The notes: generated from the letters alone by a model not told the origin. DNA of 64,000 nt from Campylobacter avium LMG 24591 (GCF_002238335.1 NZ_CP022347.1:1550001-1614000), one strand, 5' to 3'. Numbered from the stretch's first letter, positions 1 through 8,795 are shown. A program made the numbers and translations.

Positions 1-87
1 CTCTATCACACACCAAAGAGCTATAAAAGCCATTAAGGCTAATATTGATAAAATAATCCAATCAATATGAGTTTTTAAAAATTCCAT
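1..87 (-). CDS. ExbB-like biopolymer transport protein, N-terminal fragment
   Basis: Only the first 29 codons are in the window; the gene runs off the left edge. The ATG at 87 is preceded by a GGAG ribosome site at about 93-98. The peptide begins MEFLKTHIDWIILSILALM and is one short polar stretch followed by a hydrophobic helix ending in Cys-Val-Ile-Glu. This matches the N-terminus of the short ExbB proteins of Campylobacter and Helicobacter, which with ExbD energise TonB-dependent uptake from the inner membrane. The family assignment is inferred from this short stretch only, so another small membrane protein is possible. Confidence 0.5.
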   Translation of the reverse strand, partial: MEFLKTHIDWIILSILALMAFIALWCVIE

Positions 88-187
88 AAAAAACTCTCCA
101 TATTTTGATAAACATTTTTAAAATTATACATATAAAAAAATAAATTTAATTTTAAAAAATGAAATCTATTCGCAAGAAATTTTTTTA

Positions 188-193
188 TATAAT
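188..193 (+). promoter_or_regulatory. Probable -10 box upstream of queE
   Basis: TATAAT lies 20 bases before the queE start, within a very AT-rich stretch and without a clear -35, as is usual for Campylobacter sigma-70 promoters. An AAAGGAAG ribosome site lies between it and the ATG. Confidence 0.55.
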
Positions 194-213
194 TTACTAG
201 CAAAGGAAGTTAA

Positions 214-963
214 ATGTATATAGTAGAAAAATTCTTATCCTTACAAGGAGAGGGCAAATTTAGTGGGAAATTGGCCTTTTTCATAAGATTTGCAGGTTGT
301 AATATCAACTGTGTTGGCTTTAATGTAAGCAAGGAAAAAAACGCAGAAGTCTTAATTGGTTGCGATACTTTAAGGGCGGTTTACACAGAGCATTTTAAGA
401 ATGAATATGAAAATGTAAATGTAAATACTTTAGTGAAAATGATAAAAGATATTACAAAAGATAAGGAAATTATCATAGTAATTACAGGCGGAGAGCCGAC
501 CTTGTGGCATAAAAATAAAAAATTCATAGAACTTATGCTAGAGCTAGAGCAAATGAAGCTAGAAGTGCATTTTGAAAGCAATGCTAGCATTTATATAGAT
601 TTTGATCAATATGAGCTTTATAAAAACTGTATCTTTGCCATGAGCGTGAAATTAAGCAATAGCGGAGTCAAGCAAGAACAAAGGATAAATCCAAAGGCAA
701 TCAAGGCCATAGTTGCAAACTCAAAAGATAGTTTTTATAAATTTGTTTTAGATAAAAATTTCATAAAAAGCGGTGAAGCACAAAAAGAAATCAAAGCCTT
801 GCTTGATATAGCAAAAACGCAAGTGTATTGTATGCCCATGGGACAAAACAACAAGGAACTAAAAATAAATGCAAAAGAAGTAGCCAAATTTTGTATAGAA
901 AATGGATATAATTACAGTGATAGGTTACACATAAGATTATGGGGAAGTAAAGAAGGCGTATGA
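214..963 (+). CDS. queE: 7-carboxy-7-deazaguanine synthase (radical SAM)
   Basis: This radical SAM enzyme converts 6-carboxytetrahydropterin into 7-carboxy-7-deazaguanine on the way to preQ0 and queuosine in tRNA. The N-terminus SLQGEGKFSGKLAFFIRFAG is typical of QueE. The cluster cysteines are Cys29 and Cys33, then Cys50 in a GCDT context, so the last two are separated by 16 residues instead of the canonical two. A glycine-rich SAM-binding stretch (ITGGEPTLWH) follows near residue 90. Its stop overlaps the queD start by four bases (ATGA), so the two are translationally coupled. Confidence 0.9.
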   Translation: MYIVEKFLSLQGEGKFSGKLAFFIRFAGCNINCVGFNVSKEKNAEVLIGCDTLRAVYTEHFKNEYENVNVNTLVKMIKDITKDKEIIIVITGGEPTLWHKNKKFIELMLELEQMKLEVHFESNASIYIDFDQYELYKNCIFAMSVKLSNSGVKQEQRINPKAIKAIVANSKDSFYKFVLDKNFIKSGEAQKEIKALLDIAKTQVYCMPMGQNNKELKINAKEVAKFCIENGYNYSDRLHIRLWGSKEGV

Positions 964-1541
964 TAATTAGAAAAATATTTAGCTTTGAAAATGCGCACAT
1001 AGTGAGATTTTGCACTTCAAAAAGGTGTAAAACTAGCATTCACGGACATTCTTATAAGGTAGAAATTTTACTTCAAAGCAAATACCTTGACAATGGCGGT
1101 ATGGTGTATGACTTCGGGCTTTTAAAGCAAGAAATAAGACAGATTATAGATAGCTTTGATCACAGCATAAGCCTTTATAAAGACGATGATAAAGAGTATT
1201 TAAAAGATATGAAAAAGCACTCAAAAAGGTGGGTTTGCTTGCCGCTAAATGCTAGTGCTGAGAATTTTTGTAGAATTTTCTTTGTTTTAATAGATACCTT
1301 GCTTAACAAAACCATTATGCAAAATGGCGAAAAAGGCGTGAAATTATACAGCGTGATAGTTCATGAGACAAGCACTTCGTATGCTCAAGGCTTTTTTGAT
1401 GACGCTTACAGTGATGTTTTACCAAAGGTAAATTTAGATGAGATAGAATTCTCAGATGAGATAAAAAGCGAGTGGAGCGATGAAAACTTTTTTGAAAACC
1501 TAAAGGGTGATTATAAATTTATAAACAAAAAGGAACTGTGA
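960..1541 (+). CDS. queD: 6-carboxytetrahydropterin synthase
   Basis: QueD converts dihydroneopterin triphosphate to 6-carboxytetrahydropterin, the substrate of QueE encoded just upstream. The protein has the PTPS fold signatures: FSFENAHIVRFC near the N-terminus with the first zinc histidine, the pair in SIHGHSYKVE, a DFGLLK stretch and the FDHSISL motif. At 193 residues it is longer than minimal QueD proteins (about 120) because of an insert near residues 80-100 and an acidic C-terminal tail. The start overlaps the queE stop, and the stop overlaps the start of the next small gene. Confidence 0.9.
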   Translation: MIIRKIFSFENAHIVRFCTSKRCKTSIHGHSYKVEILLQSKYLDNGGMVYDFGLLKQEIRQIIDSFDHSISLYKDDDKEYLKDMKKHSKRWVCLPLNASAENFCRIFFVLIDTLLNKTIMQNGEKGVKLYSVIVHETSTSYAQGFFDDAYSDVLPKVNLDEIEFSDEIKSEWSDENFFENLKGDYKFINKKEL

Positions 1542-1708
1542 TGAAAATTTTGCTAAGCTTTTTTCTGTTATTTTTCTTTATAGCTTGTTTTGATGAAAAA
1601 ACCCCTGCACCTAAAAGCACAACGCAGTCTGTAGAGGTTCAGCTTGAAAAATCTGATGAAAAATCAGAGCTTAGCGATACAAATTTGCCGCTGCCGGTTG
1701 AGGAGTAA
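1541..1708 (+). CDS. Small predicted lipoprotein
   Basis: A 55-residue protein whose ATG overlaps the queD stop (TGATG). It begins with a lysine, a run of hydrophobic residues and a lipobox-like FFIAC with the candidate lipidated cysteine at residue 16. The mature part is short, acidic and rich in Ser, Thr, Glu and Pro, with no recognisable domain. The gene fits tightly between queD and a membrane-protein gene, so it is probably translated as part of the operon. Its function is unknown. A lipoprotein at this place in the C. jejuni gene order is recalled from memory only. Confidence 0.65.
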   Translation: MKILLSFFLLFFFIACFDEKTPAPKSTTQSVEVQLEKSDEKSELSDTNLPLPVEE

Positions 1709-1710
1709 GC

Positions 1711-2118
1711 ATGCAAATTTTTGAGCTAGTTTTAAATTTACACATCTACAGCATATACACGGTTGCCTTTTTAATGTTATTTTATTTGTATCTTACGCAG
1801 AGTAATTTTAGTACCGAATTTAATTTTATAAAAAGAATAAGGCTTTTTTTGCCTATATACTATATGTTTTTGGCCATAGTATTTTTCACAGGCATACTAA
1901 TGCTTGCTTTGCTTAATTTTGAGCTAAATCATTACAGGATTTTTATGATTGTCTCTTGGTGTTTGATACTTTTTTTAAACATCTTGCAATACAAGTCCTT
2001 TAAAAAAGCTAGGATGTACAGAAGATACAAAACATACAGAACTTTTAGCTTTTTTATCTTGCTTTTTAATCTAATCTTAGTTGTCTTGCCATTTTTGCAC
2101 AAGTATGATTTTATATGA
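1711..2118 (+). CDS. Small integral membrane protein
   Basis: A 135-residue protein with four likely membrane segments (about residues 12-30, 48-70, 77-95 and 112-130). A basic loop (KKARMYRRYKTYR) lies before the last helix and suggests a cytoplasmic loop by the positive-inside rule. It starts two bases after the lipoprotein stop, and its last codons overlap the rsmE start by four bases, so it belongs to the same operon. I do not recognise its function. The arrangement membrane protein then rsmE matches the order I recall for C. jejuni. Confidence 0.75.
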   Translation: MQIFELVLNLHIYSIYTVAFLMLFYLYLTQSNFSTEFNFIKRIRLFLPIYYMFLAIVFFTGILMLALLNFELNHYRIFMIVSWCLILFLNILQYKSFKKARMYRRYKTYRTFSFFILLFNLILVVLPFLHKYDFI

Positions 2119-2777
2119 AATTCTTGTATTCTAAGGAAGCTGGCAATGATGTAGTTTTCGTGCAAGATGAAGCCTTAATGCACTTAAAAATTCGCAGGAT
2201 AAAGCCAAAAGAAAGCATAAATCTTAGAAATTTAGAAGATGAGTTTTTATACGAATACCAAGTGGATGAGATAAATAAAAAATTCATATCCCTAAACTTA
2301 GTTTCTAAAGTCAAGCAAAAATACGAAAAATCAAATTTAAGCCTAGCCCTTGCCATGATAGATAGTAAAATTTTAGAAAAAACCCTACCGTTTTTAAACG
2401 AAATGGGGCTTGATAAATTGATACTTGTGTATAGCGATTTTTCTCAAAAAAATTTCAAGCTAGATGAAAAAAGATGTGAAAAAATTTTAATCAACTCCTC
2501 TCAGCAGTGCGGCAGGGATAATTTAATGCAAATCGAGCTTTTTAAGGATGTTGAGAGCTTTTGCAAAAAATATGATAATGTAATCTTGCTAGACTTTGAA
2601 ACTGACGAACTTTTGGATGAAAAAAATTTAAAGGATGAAATAATTTTCGTTGGCTGCGAGGGTGGATTTAGCAAAAAAGAAAGAGAGTTTTTTACAAGAA
2701 AAGTGAAATTTAAAAGCCCTTACACACTAAAATCCCAAAGTGCCATAATAGGACTTTGCGCTAAAATTTTACTTTAA
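2115..2777 (+). CDS. rsmE: 16S rRNA m3U1498 methyltransferase
   Basis: RsmE methylates N3 of U1498 in 16S rRNA using SAM and belongs to the SPOUT (knotted) methyltransferases. The sequence shows an N-terminal PUA-like region (HLKIRRIKPKESINL) and a C-terminal SPOUT part with the SAM-binding loop FVGCEGGFSKKEREF, followed by PYTLKSQSAIIGLCAKIL, the usual LGxRILRxETA region in diverged form. At 220 residues it is slightly shorter than E. coli RsmE. Translation is coupled to the upstream membrane protein by an ATGA overlap. Confidence 0.88.
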   Translation: MKFLYSKEAGNDVVFVQDEALMHLKIRRIKPKESINLRNLEDEFLYEYQVDEINKKFISLNLVSKVKQKYEKSNLSLALAMIDSKILEKTLPFLNEMGLDKLILVYSDFSQKNFKLDEKRCEKILINSSQQCGRDNLMQIELFKDVESFCKKYDNVILLDFETDELLDEKNLKDEIIFVGCEGGFSKKEREFFTRKVKFKSPYTLKSQSAIIGLCAKILL

Positions 2778-2900
2778 AAATTTCAAGCACATCAAGGCCA
2801 ATGCCTTTCACATAAAGCAAAAAGCAGTTTAATTTTAATCCTACTTTAATATTTATAGTTGTAAAATTAAGGCTTTATTTTTTGCTTAAAAAGGAAAAAT

Positions 2901-3101
2901 ATGAAAAAAGATATACACCCAGAATTTGTGGAATGCAAAGTATCTTGTGCTTGCGGAAATACCTTTACAACAAAATCAAACAAGGCAGAATTAAAAGTTG
3001 ATATATGCTCATCTTGCCACCCTTTTTTCACAGGTAGCGAAAAGATAGTAGATTCCGCTGGTAGGGTAGAGAAATTTAAGAAAAAATACTCAATGCAATA
3101 A
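2901..3101 (+). CDS. rpmE: 50S ribosomal protein L31
   Basis: L31 bridges the ribosomal subunits. This is the zinc-containing form: cysteines occur as VSCACGN near residue 17 and SSCHP near residue 39. It has the normal length of 66 residues and starts [10 protein letters not shown] good AAGGAAAAA ribosome site precedes the ATG. The 123 bases after rsmE are AT-rich and may hold its own promoter. The rsmI start follows one base after the stop. Confidence 0.95.
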   Translation: MKKDIHPEFVECKVSCACGNTFTTKSNKAELKVDICSSCHPFFTGSEKIVDSAGRVEKFKKKYSMQ

Positions 3102-3102
3102 T

Positions 3103-3924
3103 ATGCTTTACCTCCTTCCTACCCCGATAGGAAACTTAAGCGATATTTCTCTAAGAGCCTTAGAGCTTTTAAAAGCTTGCGATACGATAATTTGTGAGGA
3201 TAGCAGGGTGTGCAAACACCTTATACAGGCTCTAAATTCAAAATTTAATGCAGATATAAAGGTTAAAGATTTTAGAATTTTACATTCTCATAATGAGGAT
3301 AAATTTTTTTCTAGCATTGAACTAAATTTTTTTGATAAAACTGTGCTTTATCTAAGTGATGCGGGAATGCCTTGCGTGAGCGACCCGGGCGCTGCTTTGG
3401 TTAGCTTTGCTATTAAAAATAATATAGCTTACGAGGTCTTACCCGGTGCAAACGCTGCTTTAACGGCTTACTGTGCGAGCGGTTTTTTGGATAAAGAATT
3501 TAGCTTTTTTGCCTTTTTATCAAATAAGGGCAAAGAAAGAGAATGCGAGATACAAAAGTTGATGAAACACCCTTTCATAAGTATTGTTTATGAAGCCCCA
3601 ACAAGAGTATTATCCTTACTTCAAAGCATAGTTAGCATAGATGAGGATAGGGAAATTTTTGTAGCAAAAGAACTGAGTAAAAAATTTGAGAAAAAATTTA
3701 AAGGCAAAGCAAAACAAATTTTACATCTCTTAGAAAATGAAAATATAAAGGGAGAATTCGTACTTGTAATATCTCCTTGCAAGCAAGAAAAACAAGGCAG
3801 CATAAGCAAGGAGGATATATTAAGCCTGGACATAGCTTTAAAAGATAAAAGCAAGCTTTTAGCGAAATTATTAGCAAAAAATCCAAAAGAAATTTACAAC
3901 AAACTACTTTTAAGTCAAAATTAG
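3103..3924 (+). CDS. rsmI: 16S rRNA 2'-O-ribose C1402 methyltransferase
   Basis: RsmI methylates the ribose of C1402 in the decoding centre of 16S rRNA. The protein opens with the tetrapyrrole-methylase-fold signature LYLLPTPIGNLSDISLRALE, followed by CEDSRVCKHL, SDAGMPCVSDPGAALV and LPGANAALTA, all diagnostic of the RsmI family. The length of 273 residues is typical. It begins directly after rpmE and ends ten bases before the next rRNA or tRNA methylase gene, so three RNA methylase genes share this run. Confidence 0.93.
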   Translation: MLYLLPTPIGNLSDISLRALELLKACDTIICEDSRVCKHLIQALNSKFNADIKVKDFRILHSHNEDKFFSSIELNFFDKTVLYLSDAGMPCVSDPGAALVSFAIKNNIAYEVLPGANAALTAYCASGFLDKEFSFFAFLSNKGKERECEIQKLMKHPFISIVYEAPTRVLSLLQSIVSIDEDREIFVAKELSKKFEKKFKGKAKQILHLLENENIKGEFVLVISPCKQEKQGSISKEDILSLDIALKDKSKLLAKLLAKNPKEIYNKLLLSQN

Positions 3925-3933
3925 GTAAAATTA

Positions 3934-4614
3934 ATGATAGTTTATGGAAAACAAGTGTTCTTTTACATTCTACAAAAACATAAGCATTTAATAAAAGAGC
4001 TTTATTTAGCCAAGGAACTTGACAAAAAGCTCTTTCAAAGCATAAGCAAAGAGGGCTTTAAGATACAAAAGCTTGATTTTAAAAAGGCACAGGCTTTGGC
4101 CAAAAATGGCAATCATCAAGGCTTTTTGATGGACATTAAAGAGTATGAATTTACTGATTTTAACTCTCTTAAAAAGGCAAATTTTTTGGCCTTGCTTTTT
4201 GGAATAAGTGATGTTGGAAATATCGGAGCTATAGCAAGAAGTGCCTATGCTTTTGGCGTAGATGGCTTGATAATACTTGCTAAAAACTTAAGCATGAGTG
4301 CTGTTGTTAGGACAAGTGCTGGCTGTGCGCTGGATATGAAAATAAGCCTAGTAACAGATGCTATGGCGGTGATAAATGAGCTAAAACAAGAAGGCTTTAG
4401 CATTTACTCAAGTGCCAAGGAAGGTGTAAGTGTAAAGGATGTAAGGCTATGTGAGAAAAAATTGTTGATTATGGGCAGTGAGGGGTTTGGTTTACCAAAT
4501 AAAATACTTAAAAAAAGCGATGAAATTTTAAGCATAAAGATGATAAATGACTTTGATAGCTTAAATGTAAGTGCCGCTTTTGCAATACTTTGTGATAGGA
4601 TAGTAAATGATTAA
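3934..4614 (+). CDS. SpoU/TrmH-family RNA 2'-O-methyltransferase (RlmB-like)
   Basis: A 226-residue SPOUT methylase of the TrmH/RlmB type. It has an N-terminal substrate-binding region (residues 1-65, MIVYGKQVFFYILQK) and a catalytic knot with motif 1 DVGNIGAIARSAYAFGVDG, motif 2 IMGSEGFGLPNKIL and motif 3 SLNVSAAFAILCDRI. The family methylates a ribose 2'-OH in 23S rRNA (G2251 for RlmB) or tRNA; which target applies here cannot be told from sequence. The gene sits between rsmI and the RodZ-like gene, whose start overlaps its end by eight bases. Confidence 0.85.
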   Translation: MIVYGKQVFFYILQKHKHLIKELYLAKELDKKLFQSISKEGFKIQKLDFKKAQALAKNGNHQGFLMDIKEYEFTDFNSLKKANFLALLFGISDVGNIGAIARSAYAFGVDGLIILAKNLSMSAVVRTSAGCALDMKISLVTDAMAVINELKQEGFSIYSSAKEGVSVKDVRLCEKKLLIMGSEGFGLPNKILKKSDEILSIKMINDFDSLNVSAAFAILCDRIVND

Positions 4615-5527
4615 GAACTTGCAGGATTTGAATTTAAAAGAAGTTTCGCAAAGAACACAGATAGAAATTGACTTTTTAAATGCTCTTATAGAAAAAGACT
4701 TTAAAAGACTTAGCAAATTTAATGTCAAAGGCTTTTGTAAAATCTTAACCAGAGAATACGACTTTGATTTTACCGAACTTTTAGAGGAATACAACGCCTT
4801 TTTAAACGAAAACACAGAAACACCAAACAAAGAAGCAAATAATGCAAACATAACGACTAAGGTTGACATTTACTCGCAAAAATCATCTCACACATGGATT
4901 TACCTACTCATCATAGCCATAATTGCAGTGCTTGCTTTTGTGGTGTATAAATACAATCTTTTGGACAATTTTTTAGTGAAAAAAAACGAGCCTATAAATT
5001 CCTCCGTGATTGACATAGTAGGACAAGCCAAGGATAATTTAAATTCAGTTTTAATCATAAATTCTAACAATGACAGCAACTCAAGCAAGGAAACAAGCAC
5101 AAATTCACAAACAAACGAAGAAGATGTAAGTGAAGAAGAGGAAAAAGAAGAAAACAAAGAGGATAAAAAACAAGAGGAAAATATCAGCACAAACACCCAA
5201 ACAAACAACACTTTACAAGATGCGATTTCAAATTTAAACAACAAAAACGAAGCCATTTTTAGCACCAAGGGCAAGGTGTGGGTTGGCTTTATAAATATGA
5301 GTGATGGCAAGAAAACTGCCTTGGTAACTGATGAGAATTTCACGGTTGATTTGGCTACTAACCAACTCATCTTAATAGGAGCAACCGCCATAACCTTGCT
5401 AGATGGAGAAGGCAAAACACATGAATTTCCAGCAGGGCAGTCAAAAAGATTTATGGTTAAAGATGGCAAGGTAAGAAATATAAGCTTAACTGAATTTATG
5501 AACAACAACAGGGGTAGAGAATGGTAA
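4607..5527 (+). CDS. RodZ-like bitopic membrane protein
   Basis: The 306-residue protein has the layout of RodZ, the cytoskeletal adaptor that links MreB to the cell-wall elongation complex. It has a cytoplasmic helix-turn-helix-like region (about 1-65, with IEIDFLNALIEKDFKRL and VKGFCKILTREYDFDFTELL), a single transmembrane helix (about 97-115, WIYLLIIAIIAVLAFVVYKY), a long acidic low-complexity linker (about 150-205) and a C-terminal beta-rich periplasmic domain (about 215-300). The match to RodZ is by architecture and pattern only. The next gene, for an exported protein, overlaps by seven bases. Confidence 0.65.
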   Translation: MIKNLQDLNLKEVSQRTQIEIDFLNALIEKDFKRLSKFNVKGFCKILTREYDFDFTELLEEYNAFLNENTETPNKEANNANITTKVDIYSQKSSHTWIYLLIIAIIAVLAFVVYKYNLLDNFLVKKNEPINSSVIDIVGQAKDNLNSVLIINSNNDSNSSKETSTNSQTNEEDVSEEEEKEENKEDKKQEENISTNTQTNNTLQDAISNLNNKNEAIFSTKGKVWVGFINMSDGKKTALVTDENFTVDLATNQLILIGATAITLLDGEGKTHEFPAGQSKRFMVKDGKVRNISLTEFMNNNRGREW

Positions 5528-6324
5528 GGATAATTTTTATTTTTGCTTTTTTTCTAAGCAATGCCCTTGCACTTAGCACACTAGAACTAGCAAGAAATTT
5601 AGTGGCAAACCCGGCTGCTGAAGCAAAGCTAAAATTGTTATTTGAAGGCAAGAACTACACAGACCATTTAGGCTATCCTAGGTGGGATGAAATAAGCACA
5701 GTATTAAAAACAAATTCCTTGCTAAATTTGACACTAAACGAACCAACAAGCCTTGAACTAAGCTTCACAAGCACAAACTCGCAAGCTGTATTATTTATAA
5801 AAATCATCAATGATTCCTTAAGCGAAGCAGGCTTTGTGCATTTCATACCGACAAATTTCAAATTTTCTAAGGAAAGAAATATATATACAGTAAAGGTTGA
5901 TTCAAGATATCTTTTAGACCCCGGCCTTTTTAGGCAAATTTTAAATAAAAATTTAGTTTATATAACAAATATCAAGAAAAAGGCTAATTTTGCTTATGAA
6001 TACGAGCTTGACTTTGGCGGGGCAAACTACAATCCTCCCATCTTCGTAGGAACCAAAAAAACAAAGCTTAAAAGACCGCATAAAGACTATATGCTTTCTT
6101 TGCAAAATGCGAGAAATATTTACATCGAGGCTGATACTAACGATAAATGGTTTCCTAGAATTTTATTCTTAGATAAAAATTTAAATTTAGTAGAAAGCAT
6201 ACACAGCACAGAGCAAAAAAACAACCTTTCAGCAAGCATTCCAAAAGAAGCACAGTATGTTTTAATAGGCGATAATTTCAACCTTGACAATATCAGGCGA
6301 GGACTTAGCGTAGAACTAAGATAA
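5521..6324 (+). CDS. Exported protein of unknown function
   Basis: A 267-residue protein with a clear cleavable signal peptide (MVRIIFIFAFFLSNALA). The mature part looks beta-rich and contains no motif I can name. It starts inside the last codons of the RodZ-like gene and is followed ten bases later by an aminotransferase gene, so it is cotranscribed with both. Because it is coupled to a RodZ-like gene, a role in the periplasm near the cell wall is possible, but this is a guess from position. A periplasmic protein occupies the same place in the C. jejuni order as I recall it. Confidence 0.7.
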   Translation: MVRIIFIFAFFLSNALALSTLELARNLVANPAAEAKLKLLFEGKNYTDHLGYPRWDEISTVLKTNSLLNLTLNEPTSLELSFTSTNSQAVLFIKIINDSLSEAGFVHFIPTNFKFSKERNIYTVKVDSRYLLDPGLFRQILNKNLVYITNIKKKANFAYEYELDFGGANYNPPIFVGTKKTKLKRPHKDYMLSLQNARNIYIEADTNDKWFPRILFLDKNLNLVESIHSTEQKNNLSASIPKEAQYVLIGDNFNLDNIRRGLSVELR

Positions 6325-6333
6325 GGATAAAAA

Positions 6334-7536
6334 ATGTTTGATGAAATTCGTTTTAACACCATAGAAAGATTGCCAAACTATGTTTTTGCAGAGGTAAACG
6401 CCATAAAACTAGCTGCAAGACGCGCAGGAGAGGACATCATAGACTTTTCCATGGGAAATCCAAGTGGTAAAACACCTCAGCACATCATAGACAAGCTTTG
6501 CGACAGTGCAAACAAGGACAAAACCTCAGGCTACTCGGCCTCTGCTGGAATTTATAAGCTAAGACTTGCGATTTGTTCTTGGTATAAAAGAAAATACCAA
6601 GTAGACCTTGACCCTGAAACAGAAGCTGTTGCCACTATGGGCAGCAAAGAAGGCTTTGTAAATTTAGCAAGAGCCATTATAAACCCCGGCGATGTAGCCA
6701 TAGTGCCAACCCCTGCTTATCCTATACACACTCAAGGTTTTATCCTAGCGGGCGGTTCTGTAAACAAAATGCCCATTTTTTATAATGAAAATTTCGAGCT
6801 TGATGAAAATAAATTCTTTCAAAGCCTAGAATTTACGCTAAGAGAAAGTGAGCCTAGAGCTAGATATTTGGTGGTAAATTTCCCGCACAATCCCACTACC
6901 GTAACAGTTCAGAAAAGCTTTTATGAAAGATTGGTAGCCATGGCTAAGAAAGAAAGATTTTACATCATTTCTGATATAGCTTACGCGGAGCTTACTTTTA
7001 AGGATTACAAAACCCCGTCTATACTTGAGGTAGAGGGCGCAAAGGATGTGGCGGTTGAGTGCTACACTCTTTCAAAGTCTTATAATATGGCAGGTTGGCG
7101 TGTGGGCTTCATGGTTGGCAATAAAAGGCTTATTTCAGCACTTAAAAAGATAAAATCTTGGCTTGATTATGGTATGTATACGCCCATACAAGTAGCCGCT
7201 ACCATAGCACTTGATAGTGAGCAAGACTGTGTTGAGGAGATAAGACAAAGTTATGAAAAAAGACTAGAAATAACCCTTGATGCCTTTGAAAACGCCGGCT
7301 GGAAGCTTTTAAGGCCAAATGCTAGTATGTTTATCTGGGCTAAACTACCAGTGCAAAAGGCACACTTAAAAAGCCTTGAATTTTCAAAGCAGCTTTTACA
7401 AAAGGCACAGGTTGCGGTAAGTCCCGGAGTTGGTTTTGGTGAGGCTGGAGATGAGTATGTTAGAATAGCTCTAATAGAAAATGAAAACAGAATTCGCCAA
7501 GCCGCAAGAAATATAAAAAAATTCCTTAAAGAATAG
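6334..7536 (+). CDS. PLP-dependent aminotransferase (AlaA/aspartate type, class I)
   Basis: A 400-residue fold-type I aminotransferase. Visible signatures are the N-terminal DFSMGNPSGKTPQHI, the substrate-side NFPHNPTTVT, the SDIAYAELTF segment with the PLP-binding Asp and Tyr, and SKSYNMAGWRVGF with the Schiff-base lysine near residue 250. The AlaA-like branch transfers amino groups between glutamate and pyruvate or aspartate; the exact substrate is not readable. It is followed two bases later by hom, so it may serve aspartate-family amino-acid synthesis. The ATG has an AAGGATAAAA ribosome site. Confidence 0.85.
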   Translation: MFDEIRFNTIERLPNYVFAEVNAIKLAARRAGEDIIDFSMGNPSGKTPQHIIDKLCDSANKDKTSGYSASAGIYKLRLAICSWYKRKYQVDLDPETEAVATMGSKEGFVNLARAIINPGDVAIVPTPAYPIHTQGFILAGGSVNKMPIFYNENFELDENKFFQSLEFTLRESEPRARYLVVNFPHNPTTVTVQKSFYERLVAMAKKERFYIISDIAYAELTFKDYKTPSILEVEGAKDVAVECYTLSKSYNMAGWRVGFMVGNKRLISALKKIKSWLDYGMYTPIQVAATIALDSEQDCVEEIRQSYEKRLEITLDAFENAGWKLLRPNASMFIWAKLPVQKAHLKSLEFSKQLLQKAQVAVSPGVGFGEAGDEYVRIALIENENRIRQAARNIKKFLKE

Positions 7537-7538
7537 AT

Positions 7539-8795
7539 ATGAAAATAGCTTTATTAGGTTATGGCACGGTCGGTTCTGCTGTTGCTAAGGTTTTGCTAGA
7601 AAATCAAGAAATCATTTCCGCAAGATGTGGTCAAATTTTAGAACCTGTGATAGCTCTTGCAAGGAGCAAAAAGCCGAATTCTTTAGTGCCTGTGGTAAAT
7701 GATATAAATGAAATTCTAAAAAGAGATGATATAGATATTTATATAGAGCTCATGGGTGGCATTGATGAGCCTTTTAAGCTTGTAAGCAAGCTTTTAAAGA
7801 GAAAAAAACCCGTAGTAAGCGCAAACAAAGCCATGCTAGCCTATCACAGATATGAGCTTGAAACTTTGGCAAAAGATACCTTTTTTGGCTACGAAGCGAG
7901 CGTGGCTGGGGGAATTCCTATCATTAGAATTTTAAAAGAGGGCTTAAGTGCAAATAATATCATAAGCATAAAAGCCATACTAAACGGCACGAGCAATTTC
8001 ATACTAAGCTCCATGAAGCAAAAAAATACTAGCTTTGCTGAAGCCTTAAAAGAAGCTCAAAATTTAGGCTATGCTGAGGCTGACCCTAGCTTTGATATAA
8101 ATGGCGATGACGCAGCGCATAAGCTTTTAATTCTTTCTAGTATAGCTTACGGGCTTAAGGCAAAGCCTGAGGACATTTTGATAGAGGGCATTAGCAAGAT
8201 AAGTGCCGATGATATGTATTTTGCCGATGAATTTGACTTGGTTATAAAGCTGCTTGGTGTCGCAAAGGCCAAAAATGGCAAGATAGAACTAAGGGTAAAT
8301 CCTAGCTTGCTACCTAAAAACACGATGTTAGCAAAGGTTGATGGCGTGATGAATGCCATAAGCATAAGCGGGGATATGCTTAAAGAAAGCCTTTACTACG
8401 GAGAGGGAGCGGGAGGCGAGGCCACTGCTTCGGCTGTGATTTCTGATATCATGGAATTTGCTAGAAATTCAAACTCATCCAAACTGCCTATGCTAGGCTT
8501 TAGCTCCAAGGTAAATTTTAGCCTCATTGAAAAGGATGAAATTTACGCTAAGTATTATCTAAGATTAAGGGTTGAGGATAAGCTTGGCGTGCTTTCAAAG
8601 ATAACCAAACTTATGTGTGATAATGAAATTTCAGTAGATATTTTCTTGCAAAAGCCAAAGGGCAAGGAAAGCACATTATTTTTCACCACACATCATACTT
8701 ATGAAAGAAGCATTAAAAACCTTATACAAGCACTCAAACAACAAGACTTTATGAAAGATGAAGTCTTTATGATGAGAATGGAAAATGGGACTTGA
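7539..8795 (+). CDS. hom: Homoserine dehydrogenase
   Basis: Homoserine dehydrogenase reduces aspartate semialdehyde to homoserine, the branch point to threonine and methionine. The NAD(P)-binding loop is at the start (LLGYGTVGSAVAKVL), the catalytic part includes ILNGTSNFIL and the lysine in ANKAMLA, and EADPSFDINGDDAAHKL is characteristic. A C-terminal ACT regulatory domain (about residues 345-418, LRVEDKLGVLSKITKLM) suggests feedback control, as in the threonine-sensitive monofunctional enzymes. Length 418 is normal. It is two bases from the aminotransferase and overlaps yraN by eleven bases. Confidence 0.95.
   Translation: MKIALLGYGTVGSAVAKVLLENQEIISARCGQILEPVIALARSKKPNSLVPVVNDINEILKRDDIDIYIELMGGIDEPFKLVSKLLKRKKPVVSANKAMLAYHRYELETLAKDTFFGYEASVAGGIPIIRILKEGLSANNIISIKAILNGTSNFILSSMKQKNTSFAEALKEAQNLGYAEADPSFDINGDDAAHKLLILSSIAYGLKAKPEDILIEGISKISADDMYFADEFDLVIKLLGVAKAKNGKIELRVNPSLLPKNTMLAKVDGVMNAISISGDMLKESLYYGEGAGGEATASAVISDIMEFARNSNSSKLPMLGFSSKVNFSLIEKDEIYAKYYLRLRVEDKLGVLSKITKLMCDNEISVDIFLQKPKGKESTLFFTTHHTYERSIKNLIQALKQQDFMKDEVFMMRMENGT

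Noticed and set aside
4900-5508. A 202-codon minus-strand open frame opposite the RodZ-like gene
   Set aside because: The acidic, low-complexity linker on the plus strand yields a serine/leucine/phenylalanine-rich shadow on the other strand. There is no ribosome site or family match.
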